Positions 1 to 9,190 of a stretch of 49,316 nt of DNA are shown here, one piece after another. The notes below the pieces were generated by a model, which made no database searches, was not told where the DNA came from, and saw only the letters and a list, made by a program, of their open reading frames with translations. The stretch comes from an archaeon. Lineage in GTDB: Archaea; Micrarchaeota; Micrarchaeia; Anstonellales; Bilamarchaeaceae. How positions within the stretch are numbered: position 1 is the first letter of the stretch; each line of letters begins with the position of its first letter. The position numbers and the translations under genes were made by a program. Where the stretch lies: assembly GCA_020053355.1 (NCBI GenBank), contig JAGVNI010000013.1, positions 1-49,316 on the forward strand. Reading direction: 5' to 3'.

Positions 1-572
1 GCCCCGGCTGCTGGCGCGCCGGGTTTGGCACCCGCCGCAGCTCCGCCCTGGGCCGCAATTATCGCCTTCCTCAGCACACCGACTGCCATTCCGGTCCTGC
101 CAGTGTTCCTGGTCCTTTGGCCGCGAACTTTCTGTCCGTACGTGTGCCGGTAACCTTTCCAGCTGTATGATTTCTTCTCCCGGTCGAGGTCTTGTGTGCC
201 CTCGAAAAGGAGGTCGTTCATAATGACGTGCTTGTCAACGCCGGAAGCGTAGTCCGAGCGCCGGTTCAGCAGGAATTTAGGAATGCCATGCTCGTGCAGG
301 TTATGAAGCACCTGGTCCATTTTCTCTATCTGGGCTTCGGTCAGGTCGCCGACGCGCCCATCGGGGTCGAGCGAAAGCTCCTTATTGAGGATTTCCGCGG
401 CCGCGATAGCCAGCGTGTGGCTTATGCCGCGAACGGCAAATAACGCCCTTTTGAGGCGGACTTCTCCCTTGACATCCTTTCCCGCGATGCGGATAATGCC
501 CCTGAAGGTCTCTTTCTCCTCCTTCACGGGCTTTTTCGCGACTGCGGGTTTCTTTTCAGGTTTTTTGACCAT
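1..572 (-). CDS. rps13: 30S ribosomal protein uS13 (C-terminus runs off the window)
   Basis: Small-subunit head protein that contacts the P-site tRNA and 23S rRNA bridge. About 190 residues are visible. A Lys/Pro-rich N-terminal extension (roughly residues 1-20) precedes the S13 fold, and the diagnostic basic motif RGQRTKNTGRTG lies near residue 155. The tail after it is rich in Gly, Ala and Pro and has no stop before base 1, so the true C-terminus lies outside. The ATG at 570-572 sits 2 nt after the stop of the aEF-1beta gene, so the two are cotranscribed. In many archaea uS13 begins the operon S13-S4-S11-RpoD, which predicts the genes beyond base 1 (inference). Confidence 0.95.
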   Translation of the reverse strand, partial: MVKKPEKKPAVAKKPVKEEKETFRGIIRIAGKDVKGEVRLKRALFAVRGISHTLAIAAAEILNKELSLDPDGRVGDLTEAQIEKMDQVLHNLHEHGIPKFLLNRRSDYASGVDKHVIMNDLLFEGTQDLDREKKSYSWKGYRHTYGQKVRGQRTRNTGRTGMAVGVLRKAIIAAQGGAAAGAKPGAPAAG

Positions 573-574
573 AA

Positions 575-832
575 TCACACCCTGCTGACTTCCTCGACTT
601 CAATCTCGCTGACTCCCTTGATTTTCCTGATGCCTGATTCGAGAGCCTCCATCCCGCCCTCCGAGTCTTTCATGAGGATGCTAGCTTTCAGGACCTTTAT
701 CCCGAAGCCGACGTCCTCTTCCCAGAAGCGCTGGACCTTCGCGAGCGTTTCGACGTTCTTCTTGACCCCTTCCATCGCGGATGGGTCGTCCACATAAATC
801 TTTAATTTGGCAGCTACGTTGAATTCTTCCAT
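575..832 (-). CDS. ef1b: Translation elongation factor aEF-1beta (GTP exchange factor)
   Basis: 85-residue archaeal EF-1beta, the guanine-nucleotide exchange factor that recharges aEF-1alpha with GTP. The length and the compact alpha/beta sandwich with two weak repeats (KLKIYVDD... and IKVLKASILM...) match the archaeal family, which contains only the catalytic domain of eukaryotic eEF1B-alpha. The C-terminal acidic strand ending in EIEVEEVSRV is typical. The start codon at 830-832 is preceded by AGGTG, which overlaps the stop of the upstream zinc-ribbon gene, and the stop is 2 nt before uS13, so this is the middle gene of a tight translation operon. Confidence 0.93.
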   Translation of the reverse strand: MEEFNVAAKLKIYVDDPSAMEGVKKNVETLAKVQRFWEEDVGFGIKVLKASILMKDSEGGMEALESGIRKIKGVSEIEVEEVSRV

Positions 833-840
833 TTACGCAC

Positions 841-990
841 CTAAGGCCCTGTGAATCCGCATTGGCTCACGTACTTGTTCCGGTTCTCCCTGCAGTAATG
901 GCAGCGGACGATTCTCTCGTCGCACTCGGGGCAGGGGAAATCCGCGAAATCCTTCGTATTCTTTCCACAGGTTATGCATCGTTTCAACAT
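841..990 (-). CDS. Small zinc-ribbon protein upstream of aEF-1beta
   Basis: 49-residue protein with two CxxC knuckles near the N-terminus (CITC, CPEC) and further Cys near the C-terminus (CHYC and a terminal CGFTGP). It resembles the DUF1610-type archaeal zinc-ribbon family whose genes commonly precede aEF-1beta; an RNA or ribosome role is assumed for the family, not shown. I chose the ATG at 988-990, not the longer frame starting at 1050, because AGGTGGT lies 3 nt upstream and the family starts a few residues before the first Cys. The longer version would add 20 residues without similarity. Likely the first gene of the zinc-ribbon/aEF-1beta/uS13 operon. Confidence 0.85.
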   Translation of the reverse strand: MLKRCITCGKNTKDFADFPCPECDERIVRCHYCRENRNKYVSQCGFTGP

Positions 991-1066
991 ACCACCTAGT
1001 ATTTCAGAAAGTGATGAGTCAGCCTGTCCTCGGGAAAGGCCAAACACCACCGAGAAAATGCAGAGA

Positions 1067-1094
1067 ATAATTTAAAAGGTATACCTATTTAAAT
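1067..1094. promoter_or_regulatory. A/T-rich divergent promoter region (TATA-like boxes)
   Basis: Two TATA-like tracts lie between the minus-strand translation operon and tRNA-Arg. The one at 1067-1076 reads TTTTAAATTA on the minus strand and would place a start about 55 nt before the zinc-ribbon gene. The one at 1085-1094 (CTATTTAAAT) lies about 50-60 nt before the tRNA and could serve it. Assignment is by position only. Confidence 0.5.
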
Positions 1095-1145
1095 GTGTCC
1101 ATCAGGAGAATTTTACCAGTGAAATTAATCTTCCGGATATTTGAA

Positions 1146-1219
1146 GCCCCAATAGTCTAACCTGGATAGGACGCAACCCTGCGAAGGTTGCTGTCCGCGT
1201 TCAAATCGCGGTTGGGGCG
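1146..1219 (+). tRNA. tRNA-Arg (anticodon GCG)
   Basis: Complete cloverleaf. Acceptor GCCCCAA (1146-1152) pairs with TTGGGGC (1212-1218), discriminator G1219. D-stem GTCT/GGAC. Anticodon stem CAACC/GGTTG encloses CTGCGAA with anticodon GCG at 1181-1183, which reads CGC. T-stem CCGCG/CGCGG encloses TTCAAAT. No intron and no encoded CCA. A T-rich tract follows at once (1221-1240), suggesting termination. Confidence 0.96.
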
Positions 1220-1220
1220 A

Positions 1221-1240
1221 TTATTTTCTTATTCCTTTTC
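1221..1240 (+). terminator. T-rich terminator after tRNA-Arg
   Basis: ATTATTTTCTTATTCCTTTT directly follows the tRNA 3' end. Oligo-T tracts are the usual archaeal termination signal. No stem-loop is needed or seen. Confidence 0.5.
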
Positions 1241-1343
1241 CCCGCCTGAGCGGGAAGGCCGATTTACACCAGCACCCGCCATGCCAGCCGCTGGGGGTAT
1301 GGCCCCGTAAGTTGCGGGGGAAAAATGGGGAAATAATAAAAAA

Positions 1344-4300
1344 TTACTTCTTGCCGTACTTCTTCTGGCCCTGGCCCTTCCTGCGCCTCCAGTATAGGAA
1401 TATGCCGAACGCGAAGGCCGCGAGGATGATGAGGAACAGCCCAACCATAAGCAGGTCCATTCCGCCCGTAGCTGGCGGCTTCTCTTCGCTGGGCGTTGAT
1501 TTGGGCAGCGCCTTTACCGAGAGGACCTTGACCGCCTGGCCATCATTGAACAGGGTAACCTTGTAGGTGCCAGCCAGTTTCAGCGGCAGGCCCAGGTTTC
1601 CGGACTGGTCGGTCTTGCCGGTCAGCTTCTTGCCGTCAGGCAATGTCACTTCGTAATCGCAGTTGATGCACGGCTGCCCGTTTTCCTTTGCCTGGCAGGT
1701 CTTGTTGTCGCCTACGATGCCGCTTGCAGGGCATGTGAGGTCGTTCTGCACGCATTCGTGGCTTATGCATAGTTCGCCTTGCGCGCATGCAGGGCATCCG
1801 GCCGCATCCCCGCATTCCCATTGCGTTATGCTGTGGCCTGAAATCTCACCGCAGCCGGTTATGGGCTTGCAGGAGCCGCCTGGCTGGCCTACAGGCACGT
1901 CGCAGTATTCGTTGTCGTCGCAGTCCGCGTTATCGTCTTCGGTGGTGTTTGCGAGGCCGTAATCGCATTCGTAGACCGTTTTGCAGTGGTGGCTGATGCA
2001 GGACTGGTTCGCCTTGCAATCGCTGTCTTTTACGCATTCAAAGCGCTCACAGGCGTGGTCGACCACCATGCCGTCTGGACAGTCAATCGGGATGCACAGC
2101 TGGTCTATGCAGGATTCGGAAAGCGAACAGTCGTCATCCATAGCGCACTCGGGGCAGAAGCCGCATTCGGCCATGCCTGATTCGGCGCCTGAGCGGCCGC
2201 CCTTGCTGGCTTTGACGCTTACGTCGATGTCGCAGTCAGGCACGAATACCTGGCCGCTCGAGTTGGTGTATCTCGGCGACATTTCGGTGTCGGTGGTCTG
2301 GTCCATTATCTTGACGAACGCGTTCGAAACCGGACTCCCGCCGTCTTTGACTTCGACGATGAAGCCCTGGCAGGCGGGGATGATCCGGACATCGTATCCC
2401 TCCTCGGTCTGCTCGCTCGGGGGATCCTCATCACCGGTCGGGATGCTCTCCAGGATTGCGAAGTCGCTGAAAGTGTTGGCATTGCTCAGCGTAATGGTGT
2501 TTGCCCCCGAGTTGAGCGACGCGCCGGACATGGTCCAGGTACCGGAGTATTCCCAGACCCCGAACTGCATGTCATCGTATTCCGATCCAAGTTCAGACTC
2601 GAGCCAGTGCCAAACCAGGCGGTCGATGCTCGCGTTGCCGGTGGTGTCGTTGATTGTGACGTACTTCTGCGCGAAGCTGAACGTGTCGGCCGGAAGCGGA
2701 AGCGAACTGGCGTTGTTCGTCCAGCTCACGGTATATTCCTCAAGACCGAGGGTGTCGTCAATGGAGAGTGCAGTGTAGTTCTCGAAGATGCCACCGGGGC
2801 TGTCGAAGACCACGCTTGAGAGGTTGATTGCGGCGTTAGGGGACGTGATGGACATACTCACCGTGAGGTCCCCTCCGCTATTGTTGTAGAAGTGGTCATC
2901 CGCCATGAGCGTCCCTTCCGAATCCACATGTATCAGGCCAAAGTTGTTGTCGCCGATGCGGTTCATGGACATGTCGGACTGGTTCGATGCGAACAGGCCC
3001 ACGCCGAGCAGGTTGCCGGTGAAGTTGTTCTGCGACATGGCCGTGCCGGACGACGCGTTCATGAACGAGCCTAACAAGCATCCGCCGACCCGGTTGAATT
3101 CGAGGACGGATGCGTCCGCGCCATTATGCAGTGCAGCGCATATGAACGCGCTCTGCAGGGTGTTGTTGCGCAGCAGGTTTCCATCGCTCGCATCGACGTC
3201 CACGACAATCATGGACGCCTGGTACATCTGATTGTTCGCAATGAAGTTGCTGTCGGACGAGTTGGCCATATAGACCGCGCGCCCTCCGGTGGTCAGGAAC
3301 GGGTCCCCTCCGCCGTCTCCCAAGTCGCTGAATGTGTATGCGATTGAGTCGGTGAGGTTGTTTGACGGGCTGCCCAGGAAGATGAAACCGTAGAGGCTGT
3401 TTGAAACGTTGCAGCGGGTAATCGCGTTCTGCGTGCTGTTCTCAAGCCCCATATCCACGAAAATGTTGGAATCCGCCAGATTGTCCGTGAGTGTGTTGCC
3501 ATCGCTCTCGTTGAGGTAGATTCCCCCAAGGTCGTTGGATGAAGCATTGTTTTGCAGGATTGAGTTGGAATCGCTGAGACGGAGGTACATGCCCGCCTCG
3601 CCGTTGTCGTAAGCGTTGTTGCCAGTTGCAGTGATTCCGGATGATTCGCGCAGGACGATGCCTGAGAGCGGGTTGTCGAAGGCCGCATTATTGTTTACGG
3701 TGCTTCCAGTGACGCTCCAGACGCGCATGCCGAAGCCGTCATTGTCGTTGAAGACATTCCCCGAGATGTTCAGGCCTGATGATGATTCGGCATCAAGGCC
3801 GTCGCCGTTGCCGAATGCCAGGTTGTTCGTCAGGTTGCAGTTGTTCGAAGTGACAAGGTAGAAACCGTAATCGCCATTGTCACCAGCGGTATTGTTGTCC
3901 GCAAGGGTGTTGTGCGCCGCCGTGCCGATGTATAAGCCGTAGTTGGTGTTGTTGCCGGCCCGGTTGTTCCGGAGCATGCAGTACTGCGATGCCTCCACGC
4001 GGATGCCGTACCCGTTCAGGTTCGCGGTGTTGTTCGTCAGGTTGTTGTAGTTGTTTCCGCCTGAGGACACGTGGATGCCGTAATTGGTGTTGCCGTTCGC
4101 CAGGTTATCGGCTACCAGGTTATAGCTAGAGCCGCTGCCGGTGACGTAGATACCGGTCTGTGCGTTCGTGCTGGCGTTGTTGCCCAATACCCGGTTGTTG
4201 GATGCCGAGACGTAGATGCCGTAGTTGTTGAGGCTCGCGTTATTGCGGGTGACGTTGACCTGCTGGCTGTTAAGCACAAGGATGCCGAAGTTGAGGTTCG

Positions 4301-7300
4301 ATTGCACGGTGTTCTGGTCCACCAGGTTGCTGTCTGAGGACGTTTCCAGCCGGATGCCCTGGTTGTTCGAAGTCACGTTGTTCCCGACGATGCGGTTGTT
4401 CGCCGCCGCGACAAGGTATATGCCGTAATTGCTGCTGGAGCTTGCGTTATTGTTCGTGATGTTGTTTTGCTGGCTGCTTAGCACCGTGATGCCGTGGACC
4501 GCATTCGAGACCACGTTGTTGGTGTCGATGAGGTTGCCATTCGACGACGAGTCAAGGTGGACGCCCTGCGTGCTGCCAGTCACATAGTTGCCTACGAACC
4601 GGTTGAGGTTCGACCCCACAGTCGAGATGCCATATACCGAGTAGCCGACTGCGCGGTTGCCGGTGAAGTTAGTCAGGTTGACGTTGCTGAGCTGGAACGC
4701 ATACGAACCGGGCGAGGTGGCATTGTTGCCGGCGAAGCTGCTGCGGTTCGAGTTGAAGATGTCGAAAGCGACCGATGTGCAGTTGGTGGCGGTGTTGGTG
4801 GTGAACGTGGCGGTGTTTGAAGCGTACAGTGCGAAGCAGACGCCGCTGTTGTTTGCGGCATTGTTCACGAGAATCGCGCCGCTGGATGAGGAGATGTCAT
4901 AGGCGTACGGGCTGAGTATTACGCGGTTTCCGGTCAGGTTGTTGTCGTTCGCGATGATGATGAACCCGAAGCCGGTGGCGTTATATGCGCTGTTGTTCCG
5001 GAAGATGACGCCCGGCGCGCTGCCGGTCCGATAGCCCTCTAGCACGTTGTCCGCAGTATTGTCTGCAAAGACGCGCGGGGCTGAGCCGTCGATGACATCG
5101 AAGCCGGCCTGCGTCATGTTGATGACATGGTTGCCGGTGACATTAATGTTGGAGCCGCCGTTCATGTAGAATCCGTAGCTGTCGTTCACGGCGGTGTTGT
5201 TAGTAACGAGGACATTCGTGGCGGAAAGGGAATAGAGTGCGTAGGTGTAGTTGGCGATTCTCGGGCAGTTCCGCACCGTGATGTTGTTGTATGAGCCGTT
5301 GATTTCGATGCCGATTGTCTGGCCGGCAGAGCTGTTGCCTGTAATGTTGTAGCCGTTGCAGTCGAAAATCACGTTCGATGCCGCGATTTTCACGCACGTG
5401 AAGTTGGATAGCGGCGAGGCGTTGTTCGGCGAGCCCACGTAGTTCGCGGACTGGACGAATGTCGTGTCCGAGGTGTTTATGATGGGGCAGTTTTCAGAAA
5501 CGTTGTTCTGGAGCAGCCCGTACACGCTTGCGGGGTTGAGGCCACTCAGCGAGAAGGTATGCGAGCCGGTATTGAGCGTGCCTGTCATGTTTATCCAGGT
5601 TCCCGAGGCGTTCTCGCGCAGTTCGAACCTGCTTTCATTGTAAGGCGGGACGAGTTCGGCAGGTGTCCAATGCCAGACGACGCTGTCGAGGGAGACGCCC
5701 GAGGTCTCGTTCGTTATCCTGATGTATTTGCCGGCGAAGCTGAACCAGCCGGATGGCGGGGCGCTTCCTGCGCTCCAGTTGAGGTGGTAGGCTGAGAATA
5801 CCGGGACCGAATCATTCAGGGAGAGGTTGGTGAAGTTTTGGTAGTCACCAGCCGGCCTGTCGAAAATCACGTTGGACAGGTTAATTGTGAACGAGGAGAT
5901 GCCAAAGCTCTCCTCGACATAGAAATCGTATTCGTTGTTATAGTAGTGGTCACTGGTGAACAGGTTGTTGCCTGCTCCCGGATTGGATATGTGGACGCCG
6001 TAGGTGCTGTTGTGCGCCGTGTTGCCGGTCAATGTGTTGCCGGTTCCCGAGAGGTAGAATGCCCCGTAGGAACTGAAGGTCCCCCGGCCGGTATTGTTGC
6101 TGATGCCGTTGCCAGTCCCGTAAATGTCGAAACCGGTATCGGCATTGCCATCGGCCGTGTTGTTGGCAACCAGGTTGTTGTCTGAAATCCCGAAACCGTA
6201 GAGCTGGTTGTTGAATGCTGTGTTGTTGATGACGGCATTGTTGTTGGATGTGAGCAGGTTGATGCCGTATTCGGCGTTGTTGCAGGCGTAGTTGTTCCTG
6301 AAGGTATTGTTGGTGCTGCCTGTAAGATAGAGGGCGAACCCGTCATTGCCATTGTCGCAGGCGGTGTTGCCGGTCAGGGTGTTGTTGGCGCTATCGCTGA
6401 ATGAGACGCCGTCAAGCCCGTTGCTGGAGGCGTTGTTGCCGCTAAGGACGCAATAGGCGCTGTCGTCCAAACGGATGCCGTCGCCGGAGTTGTCGTATGC
6501 CCAGTTGCCGGTGAGGTTGTTCCGGCTGCAGTTCGAATTCAGGTATATGCCGTCGTCATTGTCATGGGCCGTGTTGTTGATGAGCGAGTTATTCATTGCG
6601 ACATTAAAAAGATAGAAACCGGCGCTATTGTTGAACGCCGTGTTGTTCAGCAGGGTGTTGTTGTTGGGCCCTTCTCCAAGATGGAAGCCCGCAGGATTGT
6701 TGTAAGCGGTATTGTTGGCAATCAAGTTGTTGTTGGATGCCAGGAAAATGAGGAAGAAGCCGGAATCCGTGCTGTTGTAGGCCACGTTGTCCGCCAGCAG
6801 GTTGTTCGCGCTGCTGCGCAGGTAAAACCCGCGAGTTGTGTTGCGGGCAGTGTTGTTGGTCAGGTTGTTTCCGGAGCTGGTCTCAAGCTGTATTCCGTAG
6901 GTGTTGTTGAAGACGGTATTGTTATAGAACAGGTTGCCGCTGGACTGGTAAACGTATATGCCGCTGGAGTAACCGGATATGCCAGGGCAGTTCTTGACCG
7001 TGACGTTCGTGAGCGAGCCGTTCAGCAGCACGCCATACGTGTTGGACGAGCCGCTGCCGGTGATGCTATACCCGTTGCAGTCAAGGATGACATCGGATGC
7101 GGCTATCTTGACGCATGCGAATCCGCCAAGAGGCGATGCGCTGTTCGGAGCGCCGACGAGGTTGCTGCCAAGTGAATATGCCCCGCTCATTGTGATGTTC
7201 GGGCAGCTGGTTATGTTGGACAGGTCGTTAAGGAAAAGGGCGAAAACTGATGAGTCCACCGTATCGTCCAGGTTGACGGAAGTGGATATCTGGTTGTTCG

Positions 7301-9113
7301 GAGTGTCCGGGCTGCTGTTGAGCAGGAAAGAACCGGAGTCGTTGATTAGCCACATCTGGATTCCAGCTTCATGGAGGGCAGAGCCGCCCTCTGCGTTCGT
7401 CCATTTCATGATTACATCGAACGGCCCGGAGAATGCGAGCTGGTTTGGCGTGATGTTCACGGACTTGTTCAGGAATGAGACGAGGCCCGCGCTCGGTGCG
7501 ACCGGGGACGGGACCCAGTCGATTATGCCATGGGTCATAGAAGTGGTATTGTGTATGACGGACGCATTTGCTCCGTAGTTTCCGTCCGCATCTCCGAAAA
7601 TGACGTCAAAGATATTTATAAACAGGTTGCTGCCCCCGGTTGGGTAATCGACGTCATTGCCGTTACCGTAGAAGCGGTCGCGGGACATGTTGATGATGTC
7701 CCCGAAATATGATGCGTCCAGGAAGCCGTCGGTCGTGCTGTTCGCGACCAGGTTTTCCTGCATATAGACATAAGCATAGCCCAGCGGGACGCTGACGCCG
7801 TAGTTGTTGCTGACAAGCGTGTTGTTGGTGAGGTTGACTTGCTGCCTGTTCGAGCTGATGCTGTCGACGAGTATGCCCGCGTCGTAGTCGCGGATGTTGC
7901 AGTTCTTGATTGTGATGTTGTTCCGGTTGCTAGTCGTCCCGTTGACCATGATTCCTGCGTTGTTCCCGGAATCGTCATGGGTGATGTTGTGGCCGTCGCA
8001 GTCGAAAACCACGTCGTCGGTATCGATAAGGACGCAGGCGTCGCGGCCGTTGCTGCCGCCATTCGGCGCGCCGCTGAGTTCGCGGTCAAGCACATAGGAG
8101 CCGGATGATGTTATGATTGGACACCCATTGTTCCGGTATAACGAGAACACGGATGAATCCGCTGAATCGTTCAGATATATGGAAGCGGATATCTCGTTGT
8201 TCGATATGTCCGGGCTGGAGTTCAGGAGATGGTTGCCGGAGTCATTCGTCAGCCACAATTGGATTGCGGATTCCTGGATGGCGGAGATAGCCTCGGCATT
8301 GGTCCATTTCATTGTAACAGTGAATAGCTCGTCGTGATCGTGATCGACGTAGTCGGGTGTGATGTTTACGGACTTGTTAAGGAACGATACGTGGTTCGCA
8401 CTCGGGGCTGCCGGAGAGGGAACCCAGTCAATCATGCCCCAGCTTATTGAATCGGAAGAGTGCGAAACGGTCGTGTTTGCTCCGTATGCCCCGTCCGCAT
8501 TGCCGAATATGACGTCGGCGATATCCATGGTGAAGCCGCTCATGCCCGTAGTATAGTTGATGTCCGCCGTGTTGCCAAGGAACCTGTCCCGGGTCATGTC
8601 TATGGTTCCGCCGAAATAGTCATCCATGAAGTAACCGGTATTCGTGTTGTTGGCTACGAGGTTTCCTACCATGACGACATCTGCCCAAACGCCGGGTATG
8701 CGGACACCATAGGCGTTGCTTGAAATCGTGTTGTTCGTGAGTGTGACCGCATTCCTGCCTCCAGCAGGGTCTTCAACGAAAACACCGGAATCGAAGTCGC
8801 TGATGAGGCAGTTCCTTATCGTTACATTGCTTAGTGCGCTTGCGGTGACATTGACAATGATTGCTTCCGTGTTGGCCGAATCGTCGTGCGAAATCGAGTT
8901 GCCCTGGCAGTCCACAACGACATCGTCCGTGGCTATTACGATACAGGCGTTCCCCGTGCTTGCGGCGTTGGGGGCTCCGCTAAGCGATGCGTTTACCGTA
9001 TAGATGTCGGAAGCCGTTATGACGCTCCCCGCGCCGCAGCTTGAGATATTCACGGCTGCGAATGCCGGGGACAAAAGGAACAGTGCCATTAATACTACTA
9101 TAGATAGCCGCAT
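1344..9113 (-). CDS. Giant parallel beta-helix surface protein (NosD/CASH-type repeats), 2589 aa
   Basis: Predicted secreted, membrane-anchored cell-surface protein. A signal peptide (about residues 1-20, ending SPAFA) leads into about 2200 residues of short right-handed beta-helix repeats of the form N-N-x-A-x-x-N-x-x-G-[IFY]. Four modules open with a conserved header (C...GAPN.AS...C..I...DV..DC.G..I) near residues 3, 329, 636 and 1207. Two beta-sandwich modules (SLNDSVP.., ..WHW...) fall near 1130-1190 and 2085-2220. A Cys-rich segment (about 2238-2490) framed by two Ig-like carboxypeptidase-regulatory-type domains follows. One transmembrane helix (about 2548-2570) and a Lys/Arg-rich cytoplasmic tail end the protein. 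N-x-S/T sequons are extremely dense, so heavy glycosylation is likely. The last 370 residues closely match the 1803-aa paralogue. Binding target unknown; beta-helix folds of this kind bind or cleave polysaccharide, but no catalytic motif is evident. Confidence 0.88.
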   Translation of the reverse strand: MRLSIVVLMALFLLSPAFAAVNISSCGAGSVITASDIYTVNASLSGAPNAASTGNACIVIATDDVVVDCQGNSISHDDSANTEAIIVNVTASALSNVTIRNCLISDFDSGVFVEDPAGGRNAVTLTNNTISSNAYGVRIPGVWADVVMVGNLVANNTNTGYFMDDYFGGTIDMTRDRFLGNTADINYTTGMSGFTMDIADVIFGNADGAYGANTTVSHSSDSISWGMIDWVPSPAAPSANHVSFLNKSVNITPDYVDHDHDELFTVTMKWTNAEAISAIQESAIQLWLTNDSGNHLLNSSPDISNNEISASIYLNDSADSSVFSLYRNNGCPIITSSGSYVLDRELSGAPNGGSNGRDACVLIDTDDVVFDCDGHNITHDDSGNNAGIMVNGTTSNRNNITIKNCNIRDYDAGILVDSISSNRQQVNLTNNTLVSNNYGVSVPLGYAYVYMQENLVANSTTDGFLDASYFGDIINMSRDRFYGNGNDVDYPTGGSNLFINIFDVIFGDADGNYGANASVIHNTTSMTHGIIDWVPSPVAPSAGLVSFLNKSVNITPNQLAFSGPFDVIMKWTNAEGGSALHEAGIQMWLINDSGSFLLNSSPDTPNNQISTSVNLDDTVDSSVFALFLNDLSNITSCPNITMSGAYSLGSNLVGAPNSASPLGGFACVKIAASDVILDCNGYSITGSGSSNTYGVLLNGSLTNVTVKNCPGISGYSSGIYVYQSSGNLFYNNTVFNNTYGIQLETSSGNNLTNNTARNTTRGFYLRSSANNLLADNVAYNSTDSGFFLIFLASNNNLIANNTAYNNPAGFHLGEGPNNNTLLNNTAFNNSAGFYLFNVAMNNSLINNTAHDNDDGIYLNSNCSRNNLTGNWAYDNSGDGIRLDDSAYCVLSGNNASSNGLDGVSFSDSANNTLTGNTACDNGNDGFALYLTGSTNNTFRNNYACNNAEYGINLLTSNNNAVINNTAFNNQLYGFGISDNNLVANNTADGNADTGFDIYGTGNGISNNTGRGTFSSYGAFYLSGTGNTLTGNTAHNSTYGVHISNPGAGNNLFTSDHYYNNEYDFYVEESFGISSFTINLSNVIFDRPAGDYQNFTNLSLNDSVPVFSAYHLNWSAGSAPPSGWFSFAGKYIRITNETSGVSLDSVVWHWTPAELVPPYNESRFELRENASGTWINMTGTLNTGSHTFSLSGLNPASVYGLLQNNVSENCPIINTSDTTFVQSANYVGSPNNASPLSNFTCVKIAASNVIFDCNGYNITGNSSAGQTIGIEINGSYNNITVRNCPRIANYTYALYSLSATNVLVTNNTAVNDSYGFYMNGGSNINVTGNHVINMTQAGFDVIDGSAPRVFADNTADNVLEGYRTGSAPGVIFRNNSAYNATGFGFIIIANDNNLTGNRVILSPYAYDISSSSGAILVNNAANNSGVCFALYASNTATFTTNTATNCTSVAFDIFNSNRSSFAGNNATSPGSYAFQLSNVNLTNFTGNRAVGYSVYGISTVGSNLNRFVGNYVTGSTQGVHLDSSSNGNLIDTNNVVSNAVHGITVLSSQQNNITNNNASSSSNYGIYLVAAANNRIVGNNVTSNNQGIRLETSSDSNLVDQNTVQSNLNFGILVLNSQQVNVTRNNASLNNYGIYVSASNNRVLGNNASTNAQTGIYVTGSGSSYNLVADNLANGNTNYGIHVSSGGNNYNNLTNNTANLNGYGIRVEASQYCMLRNNRAGNNTNYGLYIGTAAHNTLADNNTAGDNGDYGFYLVTSNNCNLTNNLAFGNGDGLDAESSSGLNISGNVFNDNDGFGMRVWSVTGSTVNNNAAFDNPLSGIVLRESSGITATGNNAYDNGEAGMYLRLSDSNSILQNNASSNDLGGIYLNESDGNTLTDNLADSNIFVDMGLENSTQNAITRCNVSNSLYGFIFLGSPSNNLTDSIAYTFSDLGDGGGDPFLTTGGRAVYMANSSDSNFIANNQMYQASMIVVDVDASDGNLLRNNTLQSAFICAALHNGADASVLEFNRVGGCLLGSFMNASSGTAMSQNNFTGNLLGVGLFASNQSDMSMNRIGDNNFGLIHVDSEGTLMADDHFYNNSGGDLTVSMSITSPNAAINLSSVVFDSPGGIFENYTALSIDDTLGLEEYTVSWTNNASSLPLPADTFSFAQKYVTINDTTGNASIDRLVWHWLESELGSEYDDMQFGVWEYSGTWTMSGASLNSGANTITLSNANTFSDFAILESIPTGDEDPPSEQTEEGYDVRIIPACQGFIVEVKDGGSPVSNAFVKIMDQTTDTEMSPRYTNSSGQVFVPDCDIDVSVKASKGGRSGAESGMAECGFCPECAMDDDCSLSESCIDQLCIPIDCPDGMVVDHACERFECVKDSDCKANQSCISHHCKTVYECDYGLANTTEDDNADCDDNEYCDVPVGQPGGSCKPITGCGEISGHSITQWECGDAAGCPACAQGELCISHECVQNDLTCPASGIVGDNKTCQAKENGQPCINCDYEVTLPDGKKLTGKTDQSGNLGLPLKLAGTYKVTLFNDGQAVKVLSVKALPKSTPSEEKPPATGGMDLLMVGLFLIILAAFAFGIFLYWRRRKGQGQKKYGKK

Positions 9114-9134
9114 AGACTTGATGAAACATTCTGC

Positions 9135-9144
9135 CTTTATAAAT
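9135..9144 (-). promoter_or_regulatory. TATA box of the 2589-aa surface protein
   Basis: ATTTATAAAG on the minus strand is centred about 27 nt before the ATG at 9113. That is the archaeal TATA-to-start distance, so transcripts are probably leaderless; no ribosome binding site is visible. The 1803-aa paralogue has the same geometry. Confidence 0.65.
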
Positions 9145-9190
9145 ATTTCTGCAAGCGTGGTGCAGTTAATGGAAGGATTGGGAGCGCCAG

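Noticed and set aside
1981-2778. Long plus-strand open frames antisense to the surface-protein genes
   Set aside because: They lie within the repetitive beta-helix or Cys-rich coding sequence, lack start signals and are side effects of its composition.
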